64,000 nucleotides of DNA from Sphaerimonospora sp050942215 (GCF_050942215.1 NZ_CP192056.1:992001-1056000), one strand, 5' to 3'. Shown: positions 1 to 9,641, numbered from the stretch's first letter. Program-made: numbers and translations. Notes: generated by a model not told the origin, from the letters alone.

Positions 1-141
1 GGCGAGAAGCGGATCCCGCTCGACGTCAAGGAGGGCGACGTCGTCCTCTACAGCAAGTACGGCGGCACCGAGGTCAAGTACGGCGGCGAGGAGTACCTGG
101 TGCTCTCCGCTCGCGACGTGCTCGCCATCATCGAGAAGTAA
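1..141 (+). CDS. groES: GroES co-chaperonin, 3' part only
   Basis: The window opens inside groES; the visible 46 codons and TAA stop encode the C-terminal half of the 10-kDa lid of the GroEL chamber. The reading frame contains GDVVLYSKYGG and ends in a VLSARDVLAI-type beta strand, both typical of GroES. The mobile loop and start codon lie outside the window. It is followed 65 bp later by groEL in the same direction, the usual bacterial groESL operon, with a strong hairpin in the gap. Any CIRCE/HrcA control site would be upstream of the window and cannot be assessed. Confidence 0.95.
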   Translation, partial: GEKRIPLDVKEGDVVLYSKYGGTEVKYGGEEYLVLSARDVLAIIEK

Positions 142-158
142 GCCGCGTACGGCATGCG

Positions 159-185
159 GAGCCCCGGGACTCGTACCCGGGGCTC
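159..185 (+). promoter_or_regulatory. groES-groEL intercistronic hairpin
   Basis: Perfect 10-bp inverted repeat, GAGCCCCGGG at 159-168 and CCCGGGGCTC at 176-185, around a 7-nt loop. No T-run follows, so it is not a standard intrinsic terminator. It could be an mRNA processing or stability element that sets different GroES and GroEL levels (inference). The groEL ribosome site AAGGAG follows at about 195-200. Confidence 0.6.
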
Positions 186-206
186 GCTGCTCAGAAGGAG
201 ACGTGA

Positions 207-1832
<1,626 letters not shown>

Positions 1833-1920
1833 ACCCGTTCCGGGTCGCGCGTCGTACAACTGAATCCGGATCCGGGGCGCTCCTTCAGTCAGCGGATTCG
1901 CGGTCTGTCGACGTGAAGCG

Positions 1921-1960
1921 AGTACGGCTCCCGCCTTCCGAGGCGGGAGCCGTACTTTTT
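1921..1960 (+). terminator. groESL intrinsic terminator
   Basis: Perfect 15-bp stem (1921-1935 with 1942-1956), 6-nt loop TTCCGA, then a run of five T ending at 1960. It lies 88 bp downstream of the groEL stop and closes the chaperonin operon. Confidence 0.92.
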
Positions 1961-2005
1961 CCCTGCTCCGCCCCGTCGGAATATCCAGTGATCGGGGGCA
2001 AAGTG

Positions 2006-2019
2006 TTGGAATGTTCCAA
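2006..2019. promoter_or_regulatory. Palindrome upstream of the sigma factor gene
   Basis: TTGGAATGTTCCAA, two perfect 6-bp arms around TG, lies 68 bp upstream of the first possible start of the sigma gene at 2088. Position and symmetry suggest an operator for a dimeric regulator. No known regulator consensus could be assigned. Confidence 0.4.
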
Positions 2020-2087
2020 TACCCGGTGACCGGCTGATCACCCATGGTCATCGACGCGTCAATGTGACCAATCCGTAGCCGTTAACC

Positions 2088-2744
2088 ATGACGACATCGA
2101 CGATCGTGGCGGGCATCATGCCTAACGTGACCGAGGGACGCGTCGCCGACGCCGCAACTGGGGTAAGGCTTGCGACGAGATCGGATGAGTCCGACCTCAG
2201 GGAACTGACGAGCCTCGCCGTACGGGGAGATCGCGCCGCGATCGAGTCTTTGCTGGGACATCTGCGCCCGATGGTCGTTCGTTACTGCCGGGCCAGACTC
2301 GGCAGGGTCTCGGGGCATTACCACATCGCGGACGACGTCGCCCAGGAGGTGTGCATCGCCGTGCTGTCGGCGCTGCCCCGCTACCGCGACATGGGGCGTC
2401 CGTTCGCCTCGTTCGTGTTCGGGATCGCCTCGCACAAGGTCGCGGACGCGCTGCGCAGCTCGGTCCGCTCGGCCGTGCCGACCCAGGATCTGCCGGACGG
2501 GCCGGACGAGAGGCCGGGGCCGGAGGAGACCGTGGTGCGCTACATCGAGGCGCAGCACGCGCGGGCACTGCTGTCGCGGCTTCCGGCGAACCAGCGGGAA
2601 CTGCTGATCCTGCGAGTGGTGTCGGGGCTCTCGGCCGAGGAGACGGGTAATGTACTCGGCATGTCAGCAGGTGCCGTCCGGGTTGCCCAGCATCGAGCTC
2701 TCGCCAGGCTGCGGCAGCTCGCCGAGCTGGAGTCGATTGCGTGA
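2088..2744 (+). CDS. RNA polymerase sigma factor, ShbA/SigD type
   Basis: 218-residue sigma-70 factor. Region 2 is represented by the segment around HIADDVAQEVCIAVL and FASFVFGIASHKVADALR. Region 4 by LPANQRELLILRVVSGLSAEETG followed by a helix-turn-helix ending in VAQHRALARLRQL. The neighbourhood (groEL before, DUF5319 and guaB after) matches that of sigD in mycobacteria and shbA in Streptomyces; ShbA drives transcription of the principal sigma gene hrdB in Streptomyces griseus (known). The start is uncertain: neither the ATG at 2088 nor the in-frame ATG at 2118 has a clear ribosome site, so translation may be leaderless. It overlaps the next gene by 4 bp (GTGA), implying coupled translation. 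Confidence 0.88.
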   Translation: MTTSTIVAGIMPNVTEGRVADAATGVRLATRSDESDLRELTSLAVRGDRAAIESLLGHLRPMVVRYCRARLGRVSGHYHIADDVAQEVCIAVLSALPRYRDMGRPFASFVFGIASHKVADALRSSVRSAVPTQDLPDGPDERPGPEETVVRYIEAQHARALLSRLPANQRELLILRVVSGLSAEETGNVLGMSAGAVRVAQHRALARLRQLAELESIA

Positions 2745-2923
2745 CCGCCCACGTGGAGGACGACGCGGCCGACGTCGTCCTCGACGCGCTAGCCCGCCGT
2801 CAGATCGTGGAGTGGGAGGCCGACCCGGCCGTCCGGCTGCTGGCCGCGCTCGTGGCCGACGTCGACGACGCGGGCGTGGGAGACTATCGACTCTCCTCCG
2901 TGTCGATCACGCCGTCCACGTAG
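2741..2923 (+). CDS. 60-residue RsdA-like anti-sigma peptide
   Basis: Starts at a GTG that overlaps the sigma stop in GTGA. The protein has the pattern VVLDALARRQ, eight mostly acidic residues, then VRLLAALVADVDD. This resembles the short sigma-binding region at the N-terminus of RsdA, the anti-SigD factor encoded beside sigD in mycobacteria (recalled from family knowledge, not searched). Mycobacterial RsdA is about 300 residues with a transmembrane helix and an outer domain; here the frame stops after 60 codons, with no membrane segment. The last 40 bp overlap the convergent DUF5319 gene. It could be a minimal soluble anti-sigma factor or a truncated remnant. Confidence 0.5.
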   Translation: MTAHVEDDAADVVLDALARRQIVEWEADPAVRLLAALVADVDDAGVGDYRLSSVSITPST

Positions 2924-3270
2924 CCCCTCGCGTACTCCCAGCTCACGTAATCGGTCGGATCGGGCTGGTAGGCCGGTTCGTGCACCTGAGGCCGGCCGTT
3001 GTCGATCATCTGTCGCAGGTTGCCGCGGAGCAGATCCCAGTCGAAGTAATGCTGGTCGCCGCACTCCGGACAGTCGAGAACCAGTCCGAGCACACCCTGA
3101 GGTTCCAGCAGGGATCGGAAGACCTCCACGTCGGCCAGGTCGGTCAGCGCCTCATCGCGCTCGGCAAGGGTCAGTGGCTCGGGGTCGTCCGGCGCTCCGA
3201 GCTCCCCTGCAGGGTCGTTGGGGTCGTCCGCGAAAGGATCGCGGGGGACGTCTTCCAGCACGCATCCCAC
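2884..3270 (-). CDS. DUF5319 family protein
   Basis: 128-residue acidic protein of an actinobacterial family of unknown function normally found beside the SigD/ShbA gene and guaB. Recognisable family features are DPFADDPNDPAGEL near the N-terminus, the pair of cysteines in CPECGDQHYFDWDLLR, and a C-terminal WEYARGYVDG block. The CxxC with nearby His may bind metal (inference). No membrane segment is visible. Start is uncertain: GTG at 3270 gives the length quoted, while GTG at 3261 would remove three residues. Its 3' end overlaps the preceding plus-strand small gene by 40 bp, tail to tail. Confidence 0.8.
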   Translation of the reverse strand: MGCVLEDVPRDPFADDPNDPAGELGAPDDPEPLTLAERDEALTDLADVEVFRSLLEPQGVLGLVLDCPECGDQHYFDWDLLRGNLRQMIDNGRPQVHEPAYQPDPTDYVSWEYARGYVDGVIDTEESR

Positions 3271-3447
3271 CCTATGGCTACGACCGACTCAGTGGGGGAA
3301 GGAGAGCTCCCCGCCGACCCGAGTCGGAGTGATCGGGTATCCGTCGCCAGGGGCGTTGCCGACGGCGTTCGCGGCGGCCCATGACATCTGTCAGATTCAC
3401 CGCCGTACCCCCACCATGTCCAAATAATTGCGGTGATAATCCGGCGT

Positions 3448-4032
3448 ATGGGCGGTCGTTTCTGGACCAGCATTTATTTGATCTTCGTGGCCTGGCCCCT
3501 CAGCGGCCTGATCGGAAGCGACGTCGACCCGGTCACCGCCGCGGCCACGATCGCGTGCGTGCTCGCGTTCTGCGGTCTCTATCCGCGGATCGTCTGGACC
3601 GCGCTGTCCAGACCGCACCGCGACCACGCACCCGGTCTGCTCGTCCCGCTGTACGCCCTGGCCGCCGGGCCGGCCGCGCAGCTCGGGCAGGAGTGGCTGT
3701 TCGGGGCCGTGTTCGCCGACGCCGATCTCGCGGTGCCCGCTCCGGCCCTCGTGGCGGCGTACCTGGCCCTGGTGGCGGCCGTGGTCACCGGGGTGGCGCA
3801 CTGGTCCCGGCGCGAGGGCTGGGGGGAGCGGCATCGGCTCGCGCTCGCGGGCGGTGCGCTGCTCACCTACACCTGGCGCGGCTTCGTTCAGCCGCCGGTC
3901 GTCGAGGCCTCCGCCGCAGTGGATCTCGCCGGCGACGTGGTCTTCGCCCTCGCCGCCGTGGTGCTGTTGATCGTGGCAGCGATTCGGGTTCGGCAAATTT
4001 CCGTACAGGCATTGCGCATTGACGTTCCGTGA
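3448..4032 (+). CDS. Small integral membrane protein, unknown function
   Basis: 194 residues with about five or six hydrophobic helices: an N-terminal IYLIFVAWPLSGL segment, further helices around residues 30, 70, 100 and 140, and a final one at FALAAVVLLIVAAI. No catalytic motif or family could be recognised. The start at ATG 3448 is preferred over GTG 3433 because it immediately precedes the first helix; neither has a convincing ribosome site. It stands alone between the divergent DUF5319 gene and a terminator ahead of guaB. Confidence 0.65.
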   Translation: MGGRFWTSIYLIFVAWPLSGLIGSDVDPVTAAATIACVLAFCGLYPRIVWTALSRPHRDHAPGLLVPLYALAAGPAAQLGQEWLFGAVFADADLAVPAPALVAAYLALVAAVVTGVAHWSRREGWGERHRLALAGGALLTYTWRGFVQPPVVEASAAVDLAGDVVFALAAVVLLIVAAIRVRQISVQALRIDVP

Positions 4033-4120
4033 CCCATTATTGACTTTGCGTTAGCACGATGGCCGCGCTACTCGGGCGCGGAGGGGGGTTCGATGGCGCG
4101 GCCGGTGCGATGCCCGTGAA

Positions 4121-4153
4121 AGTGGGGGGACCACTCGTGGTCCCCCCACTTTT
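4121..4153 (+). terminator. Intrinsic terminator upstream of guaB
   Basis: Perfect 13-bp stem (AGTGGGGGGACCA at 4121-4133, partner at 4138-4150) with a CTCG loop and a run of four T (4150-4153). It separates the membrane-protein gene from guaB, whose promoter must lie between here and 4237. Confidence 0.88.
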
Positions 4154-4236
4154 GGTTTGCGCGTGACCCATAGACTGACGTCGGATCCCGCGACACCCGC
4201 AACGCGGGGAACGGCCGGCGTAGGAGGGTCGGAGAC

Positions 4237-5718
4237 ATGGCCAAGTTCACCGAACCAGGGCTCACGTTCGACGACGTGCTGCTCGTTCCCGCCTACTCGG
4301 ATCTCCAGCCGGGCGAGGCCGATACCACGACCCGCCTGTCGCGGAGCATCACGCTGCGCGTCCCGCTGGTGTCGGCGGCCATGGACACGGTCACCGAGGC
4401 TCGGATGGCCGTCGCGATGGCCCGTCAGGGCGGCATCGGCATACTGCATCGCAACCTCTCGATCGAGGACCAGGCCCAGCAGGTCGACCTGGTCAAGCGC
4501 TCCGAGGCGGGGATGGTGACCAACCCCGTGACCTGCTCCCCGGACGACACGCTGGCCGACGTCGAGCGGCTGTGCGCCACCTACCGGATCTCCGGTCTCC
4601 CGGTGACCGACGCCGACGGCGTGCTGGTGGGCATCGTGACCAACCGGGACATGCGGTTCGAGACCGATCACGACAGACCGGTCCACGAGGTCATGACCCG
4701 CATGCCGCTGGTGACCGCCCTCGTCGGCGTCTCCCGCGACGAGGCCTTCCGGCTGCTCAGGCAGAACAAGGTGGAGAAGCTCCCGCTGGTCGACGCCGCC
4801 GGGCGGCTGCAGGGCCTCATCACGGTCAAGGACTTCACCAAGAGCGAGCAGTACCCCCTCGCCACCAAGGACGTCAACGGGCGGCTCATGGTCGGTGCGG
4901 CCGTCGGCGTGGCCGGTGACGCCGAGCGGCGTGCCGCGGCCCTCATCGAGGCCGGCGCCGACGTCATCATCGTGGACACCGCGCACGGGCATTCCCGGGG
5001 CGTCTGCGACATGATCGCCAAGATCAAGGCGAACGGCCGGGTGGACGTGATAGGGGGCAACGTGGCCACCAGGGCCGGGGCGCAGGCACTGGTCGACGCG
5101 GGGGCCGACGCGGTCAAGGTGGGCGTGGGCCCCGGCTCCATCTGTACGACCAGGGTCGTCGCCGGCGTGGGGGCGCCGCAACTGACCGCGATCTACGAGG
5201 CGGCCGTGGCCTGCGCACCGGCGGGCGTGCCGGTCATCGGCGACGGCGGCCTGCAGTACTCGGGGGACATCGCCAAGGCGCTGGCCGCCGGCGCCGACAC
5301 CGTCATGCTGGGCTCGCTGCTGGCCGGCTGCGAGGAGTCGCCCGGCGAGCTGATCTTCATCAACGGCAAGCAGTTCAAGTCCTACCGGGGCATGGGCTCG
5401 CTCGGGGCGGTACGCAACCGTGAGCGCGGCGGGGAGTCCTTCAGCAAGGACCGCTACGCCCAGGCCGAGGTGTCCGGGGAGGACAAGTACATCCCCGAGG
5501 GCATCGAAGGCCAGGTGCCCTACCGCGGTCCCGTCGCGGCGGTGGCCCATCAGCTCGTCGGCGGGCTGCGCCAGGGCATGTGGTACACCGGCTCCCGGAC
5601 GATCGCCGAGATGCACGAGAAGGCGCAGCTCATGCCCATCACGATGGCGGGCCTCAAGGAGAGCCACCCGCACGACATCCAGATGACGGTCGAGGCGCCG
5701 AACTACCACCGGCGCTAG
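4237..5718 (+). CDS. guaB: IMP dehydrogenase
   Basis: 493-residue enzyme oxidising IMP to XMP with NAD, the committed step of guanine nucleotide synthesis. The catalytic loop GVGPGSICTTR carries the nucleophilic Cys at about residue 303. Two CBS motifs occupy roughly residues 95-210, and the flap region contains YRGMGSLGA. The length is standard. The start follows GGAGGGTCGGAGAC. It is followed by guaB3 after an 89-bp repeat-bearing gap, as in other actinobacteria. Confidence 0.98.
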   Translation: MAKFTEPGLTFDDVLLVPAYSDLQPGEADTTTRLSRSITLRVPLVSAAMDTVTEARMAVAMARQGGIGILHRNLSIEDQAQQVDLVKRSEAGMVTNPVTCSPDDTLADVERLCATYRISGLPVTDADGVLVGIVTNRDMRFETDHDRPVHEVMTRMPLVTALVGVSRDEAFRLLRQNKVEKLPLVDAAGRLQGLITVKDFTKSEQYPLATKDVNGRLMVGAAVGVAGDAERRAAALIEAGADVIIVDTAHGHSRGVCDMIAKIKANGRVDVIGGNVATRAGAQALVDAGADAVKVGVGPGSICTTRVVAGVGAPQLTAIYEAAVACAPAGVPVIGDGGLQYSGDIAKALAAGADTVMLGSLLAGCEESPGELIFINGKQFKSYRGMGSLGAVRNRERGGESFSKDRYAQAEVSGEDKYIPEGIEGQVPYRGPVAAVAHQLVGGLRQGMWYTGSRTIAEMHEKAQLMPITMAGLKESHPHDIQMTVEAPNYHRR

Positions 5719-5731
5719 CCGTTCACGTTCA

Positions 5732-5784
5732 AGAGCTCAAGAGTTTTGAGAGCTCAAGAGCTCAGAAGTTCGAGAGCTCAAGAG
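5732..5784 (+). repeat. Three direct copies of a 12-bp GAGCTC-centred repeat
   Basis: The 12-mer AGAGCTCAAGAG occurs exactly at 5732-5743, 5749-5760 and 5773-5784, with a partial copy between the second and third. Together they fill most of the 89-bp gap between guaB and guaB3. GAGCTC is itself palindromic, so the stretch could be a multi-site operator or simply a slipped-strand expansion. Confidence 0.7.
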
Positions 5785-5807
5785 TCAGGAAGAGAAGAAC
5801 AGGCGGG

Positions 5808-6926
5808 ATGACTCAGGTGGAGATCGGGCGCGGTAAGAGCGGGCGGCGGGCGTACGCGCTGGACGAGATCGGCATCGTGCCGTCCCGGCGCACCCGTGAC
5901 CCCGAGGAGGTCTCGATCTCCTGGCAGATCGACGCCTACCGATTCGACTCGCCGCTCGTGGCGAGCCCGATGGACAGCGTGGTCTCCCCGGCCACGGCCA
6001 TCGAGATCGGCCGGCTGGGCGGCCTGGCCGTGCTCGACCTGGAAGGCCTGTGGACGCGCTACGACGACCCGCAGCCGCTGCTGGAGGAGGTCGCCGCCCT
6101 CGATCAGGAGGCCGCGACCAGGCGGCTGCAGGAGATCTACGCCGCGCCGATCCAGGACGAGCTGATCGGGCGGCGGATCGAGGAGATACGCGCCGGAGGC
6201 GTGACGACGGCCGTACGGCTGTCGCCGCAGCGGACCGTGCAGCACCACAAGGCCGTGATCGACGCCGGTGTGGACATCTTCGTGATCCGCGGCACCACGG
6301 TCTCCGCCGAGCACGTGTCGGGACGGGCCGAGCCGCTGAACCTGAAGCGCTTCATCTACGAGCTCGACGTTCCCGTCATCGTCGGCGGCTGTGCGACGTA
6401 CACGGCCGCGCTGCACCTCATGCGGACCGGTGCCGCCGGAGTGCTCGTCGGATTCGGCGGCGGCGCCTCGCACACCACACGCACCGTGCTCGGCGTGGCC
6501 GTGCCGATGGCCACGGCGATCTCCGATGTCGCGGCCGCGCGCCGCGACTACCTCGACGAGTCGGGCGGGAGGTACGTCCACGTGATCGCGGACGGCAGCA
6601 TGGGCGGGTCCGGCGACATCGCCAAGGCCGTCGCCTGCGGCGCCGACGCGGTCATGGTGGGGTCGCCGCTCGCGAGGGCGACCGACGCCCCCGGTCGCGG
6701 GTTCCACTGGGGCTCCGAGGCGCACCACCCCGAACTGCCGCGTGGCAAGCGCGTCGAGTTCGGCACGATCGGCACGCTGGAGCAGATTCTGCACGGGCCG
6801 TCCATCGTGGCCGACGGCTCCATGAACCTGATGGGCGCGCTCAAGCGCACGATGGCCACCGCCGGATACTCCGACCTCAAGGAGTTCCAGCGCGTCGAGG
6901 TCGTCGTCGCGCCGATCCAGCCCTGA
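5808..6926 (+). CDS. guaB3: GuaB3, IMP dehydrogenase/GMP reductase-like protein
   Basis: 372-residue TIM-barrel protein of the IMPDH/GMPR superfamily, lacking the CBS domains of GuaB. Family landmarks are FDSPLVASPMDSVV near the N-terminus and HVIADGSMGGSGDIAKAVACG, the monophosphate-binding part. Where GuaB has SICTTR, this protein has ASHTTR, so the usual catalytic Cys position carries His. Actinobacterial GuaB3 has no firmly settled reaction known to me, so the function stays open. Start ATG 5808 follows GGCGGG; the neighbour guaB supports a purine role. Confidence 0.88.
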   Translation: MTQVEIGRGKSGRRAYALDEIGIVPSRRTRDPEEVSISWQIDAYRFDSPLVASPMDSVVSPATAIEIGRLGGLAVLDLEGLWTRYDDPQPLLEEVAALDQEAATRRLQEIYAAPIQDELIGRRIEEIRAGGVTTAVRLSPQRTVQHHKAVIDAGVDIFVIRGTTVSAEHVSGRAEPLNLKRFIYELDVPVIVGGCATYTAALHLMRTGAAGVLVGFGGGASHTTRTVLGVAVPMATAISDVAAARRDYLDESGGRYVHVIADGSMGGSGDIAKAVACGADAVMVGSPLARATDAPGRGFHWGSEAHHPELPRGKRVEFGTIGTLEQILHGPSIVADGSMNLMGALKRTMATAGYSDLKEFQRVEVVVAPIQP

Positions 6927-6982
6927 GGCGTACGGTCAGATGACTGAACCCCCACCCCCCTCCCACCCCCGCTCCCACCCCC

Positions 6983-7222
6983 GTGATCTTGCGAATACTC
7001 GCACGCCGAGCCAAGAGCAGGGGATTCACCGTTCGTGATCTTGCAGTTTCTCGCAAGCATGCACTCTGAGCAGCGAAAACGTTGTCCGTGATCTTGCACT
7101 CCCAACTGCAAGATCACCTAACGTATAAGTGCAGGTCAGACGGCTTGGCTGCGAGAAACTGCAAGATCATGGAGTTGATCCGCGCAGGTCAGGGGGTGAT
7201 GTGCGAGAAACTGCAAGATCAC
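6983..7222. repeat. Dyad-symmetric array A: six phased 20-bp units
   Basis: Units of consensus GTGATCTTGCAGTTTCTCGC lie forward at 6983-7002, 7035-7054 and 7088-7107, and reverse-complemented at 7098-7117, 7151-7170 and 7203-7222. The middle two form a palindrome with 11-bp perfect arms and an 8-nt centre. Unit spacing is 52, 53, 53 and 52 bp, and every pair is centred exactly on 7102.5. The last unit supplies the stop codon of nagA. The interunit stretches differ in sequence. An equivalent array lies at 28122-28357. No known element of this form could be named. Confidence 0.9.
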
Positions 7223-8394
7223 GGGGTGGGGTTGGGGGGGTTGGTGATCCATACGCCGCGCTTCATGACGCTCTCAAGCCGGAGGTCGTCGCCGAGCACC
7301 ACGAGATCGGCGTCCTTGCCGACCGAGATCGAGCCGACCCGGTGGTCCAGGCCGAGGACGCGGGCCGGGGTGAGCGACGCCATCAGCGCGGCGTCGACGA
7401 GTGACGCCCCCATCTCCCCGACGGCCCGGCGGAACGCCGTGTCCATGGTCAGGGTGCTCCCCGCGATCGAGCCGGCGCCCGGACCACCGGGGGCGAGCCT
7501 GGCCACGCCGTCGGTGACGTCGACCGCCATCGCGCCGAGCCGGTAGCTTCCGTCCCCCAGACCTGCCGCGCCCATCGCGTCCGTGATGAGCGCCGTACGG
7601 CTCGGGCCGGCCTGGCGCGCGGCGAGCCTCAGCATGGCCGGGTGGACGTGCACGCCGTCGTTGATGAGCTCGACCGTGACCCGCTCGTCCTCCAGCAGGG
7701 CGGCGATCGGGCCGGGGGCGCGATGCCCGAGCTGCGGCATCGCGTTGTAGAGGTGGGTCGCGACCGTGGCCCCCGCGTCGACCCCCGCGGCCGTCCGCTC
7801 GTAGCCGGCGTCGCAGTGGCCGATCGCGGCGATCACTCCCTCGGCGGCAGCGTCCCTGATGAGGTCGAGCGCGTTCGGCAGCTCGGGGGCGATCGTGATC
7901 ATGCGGACGTGGCCACGACCGGCCTTGAGCAGCGCGTGGAACTCCGCCCGGTCCGGCTCGCGCAGCTGCGCGGGGTCGTGCGCGCCGCACCGGGATTTCG
8001 CGAGGTACGGCCCTTCGAAGTGGATGCCGGCGACGATCCCCTGCTCGCACAGGTCGGCGAGTGCCGAGGTCGCCCGGGTCAGCGCCTCCGGCGAGGCCGT
8101 GACCAGGCTGGCGACCGAGGTCGTCGTGCCGTGCCGGAGGTGGAAGGCCGCGGCGGCGGCCGCCGTCTCAGGATCGCCGTCGGGATAGGAACCCCCCGCC
8201 CCGCCGTGGTTGTGGATGTCGACGAACCCGGGCACGACCACCCGTCCGCCCAGGCCGTGCCCGTTGCCGTTCCGGGGACCTGTCCCACGCCCGATGTGCG
8301 TGATCCGCCCGTCCTCGATGGTGAGCCAGCCGTCGTGCACCTCGTCCGGGGTCACTACGCGCAGATCCGAGAGAGTCATGCTCATGTGCCCCAT
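7219..8394 (-). CDS. nagA: N-acetylglucosamine-6-phosphate deacetylase
   Basis: 391-residue amidohydrolase that removes the acetyl group from GlcNAc-6-P in amino-sugar and peptidoglycan recycling. Metal and substrate motifs are present: DIHNHGG, HFEGPYL, IGHCDAGY, HLYNAMPQLGHR and the catalytic Asp in ITDAMGAAG. The length is normal. The start is given as ATG 8394, but ATGs at 8385 and 8379 are also possible. Its stop codon and Pro-rich last residues come from array A, so the natural 3' end has been replaced or extended by the repeat. It converges with guaB3 and diverges from the dehydrogenase gene at 8637. Confidence 0.93.
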   Translation of the reverse strand: MGHMSMTLSDLRVVTPDEVHDGWLTIEDGRITHIGRGTGPRNGNGHGLGGRVVVPGFVDIHNHGGAGGSYPDGDPETAAAAAAFHLRHGTTTSVASLVTASPEALTRATSALADLCEQGIVAGIHFEGPYLAKSRCGAHDPAQLREPDRAEFHALLKAGRGHVRMITIAPELPNALDLIRDAAAEGVIAAIGHCDAGYERTAAGVDAGATVATHLYNAMPQLGHRAPGPIAALLEDERVTVELINDGVHVHPAMLRLAARQAGPSRTALITDAMGAAGLGDGSYRLGAMAVDVTDGVARLAPGGPGAGSIAGSTLTMDTAFRRAVGEMGASLVDAALMASLTPARVLGLDHRVGSISVGKDADLVVLGDDLRLESVMKRGVWITNPPNPTP

Positions 8395-8636
8395 CTTTCC
8401 GCTTCCGCGCGGTGTTCGCCGTACGGGGTGGGCACCCGCGACTCGGGCCCTGACGCGTATCAGGACCGGCCACCGGGGGCGGCTTTGCGGGGTGCGGCGG
8501 TGGTCTGCCCGGTGCGTACGGCGGCAGGCGATCCGACCACAGGCAGGGGAGTGCCGTTGGTCCCCGAGGGCAGGGGTCCGATTGCCCTGCCTCGGCGCTC
8601 GGCGAGATCGGTAGCTTGGGCTCGGGAGGTCGGATC

Positions 8637-9641
8637 ATGCGTGTTGCGACGTTCAGTGCCAAGCCGTACGACGAGCAGTCGCTCCGGGCGGCGAACGACG
8701 AGGCGGGGCACGAGATGGTGTTCCTGGAGTCGCGGCTGTCGGCGAAGACCGCGGCCCTGGCGGCCGGATGCGAGGCGGTGTGCGCTTTCGTCAACGACGA
8801 TCTCGGTGCGGAGACCCTCACCGCGCTCACCGGCCACGGGGTTCGGCTGATCGCGCTGCGCTCGGCGGGGTTCAACCATGTCGACCTGGTGACGGCGGCC
8901 CGGCTGGGGCTGACCGTGGCGCGGGTGCCCGGGTATTCGCCCCACGCGGTCGCGGAACACTGCGCCGGGCTCATCCTCACGCTCAACCGGAAGATCCATC
9001 GTGCGTTCAACCGGGTGCGGGAGAACAATTTCAGCCTGACCGGTCTGCTGGGATTCGACCTGTACGGCAAGACGGTCGGAGTGATCGGCACCGGCAAGAT
9101 CGGTGTCTGCTTCGTCCGGATCATGGCGGGGTTCGGCTGCCGAGTCCTCGCGACCGATCCCTATCCGAGCGAGGAGGCCCGGCGCGCGGGCGCGGAGTAC
9201 GTGCCACTGGACACGCTCCTCGCCGAGTCGCACATCGTCACCCTGCACTGCCCGCTCGGACCGGACACCCATCATCTGATCGACCGGGAGCGGATCGCCC
9301 GGATGCGGGACGGGGTCATGCTCGTCAACACCAGTCGCGGCGCGCTGGTGGACACGGCCGCGGTCATCCAGGGGCTGAAGAGCGGCAAGATCGGCTATCT
9401 GGGCCTCGACGTGTACGAGGAGGAGGCCGACCTGTTCTTCGAGGACCTGTCCGACCAACTCCCGAGGGACGAGGTGTTCTCCCGGCTGCTCACGTTTCCG
9501 AACGTACTGATCACCGGACACCAGGCGTTCTTCACCGCCGAGGCGCTGCACAACATCGCCACTACCACGATCTCCAACATCACCGCCTTCGAGCGCGACG
9601 GGACGCCCCTGCACGAGGTCATCGCCGAACCCGTGTCCTGA
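8637..9641 (+). CDS. D-2-hydroxyacid (D-lactate) dehydrogenase
   Basis: 334-residue NAD-dependent dehydrogenase of the D-lactate dehydrogenase type. The Rossmann motif VGVIGTGKIG, the Arg-containing NTSRGALVD and the acid-base His in LITGHQAFFT are all visible. The start at ATG 8637 is supported by GGGAGGT about 8 bases upstream. Substrate is probably pyruvate/D-lactate, but related 2-keto acids cannot be excluded. It is a single gene, divergent from nagA; the 242 bp between them hold no recognisable motif. Confidence 0.85.
   Translation: MRVATFSAKPYDEQSLRAANDEAGHEMVFLESRLSAKTAALAAGCEAVCAFVNDDLGAETLTALTGHGVRLIALRSAGFNHVDLVTAARLGLTVARVPGYSPHAVAEHCAGLILTLNRKIHRAFNRVRENNFSLTGLLGFDLYGKTVGVIGTGKIGVCFVRIMAGFGCRVLATDPYPSEEARRAGAEYVPLDTLLAESHIVTLHCPLGPDTHHLIDRERIARMRDGVMLVNTSRGALVDTAAVIQGLKSGKIGYLGLDVYEEEADLFFEDLSDQLPRDEVFSRLLTFPNVLITGHQAFFTAEALHNIATTTISNITAFERDGTPLHEVIAEPVS

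Noticed and set aside
6983..7222. CRISPR array (20-bp repeats, 33-bp spacers)
   Set aside because: Half the repeats are inverted about a central palindrome, no cas genes are present, and the spacers share a central motif.
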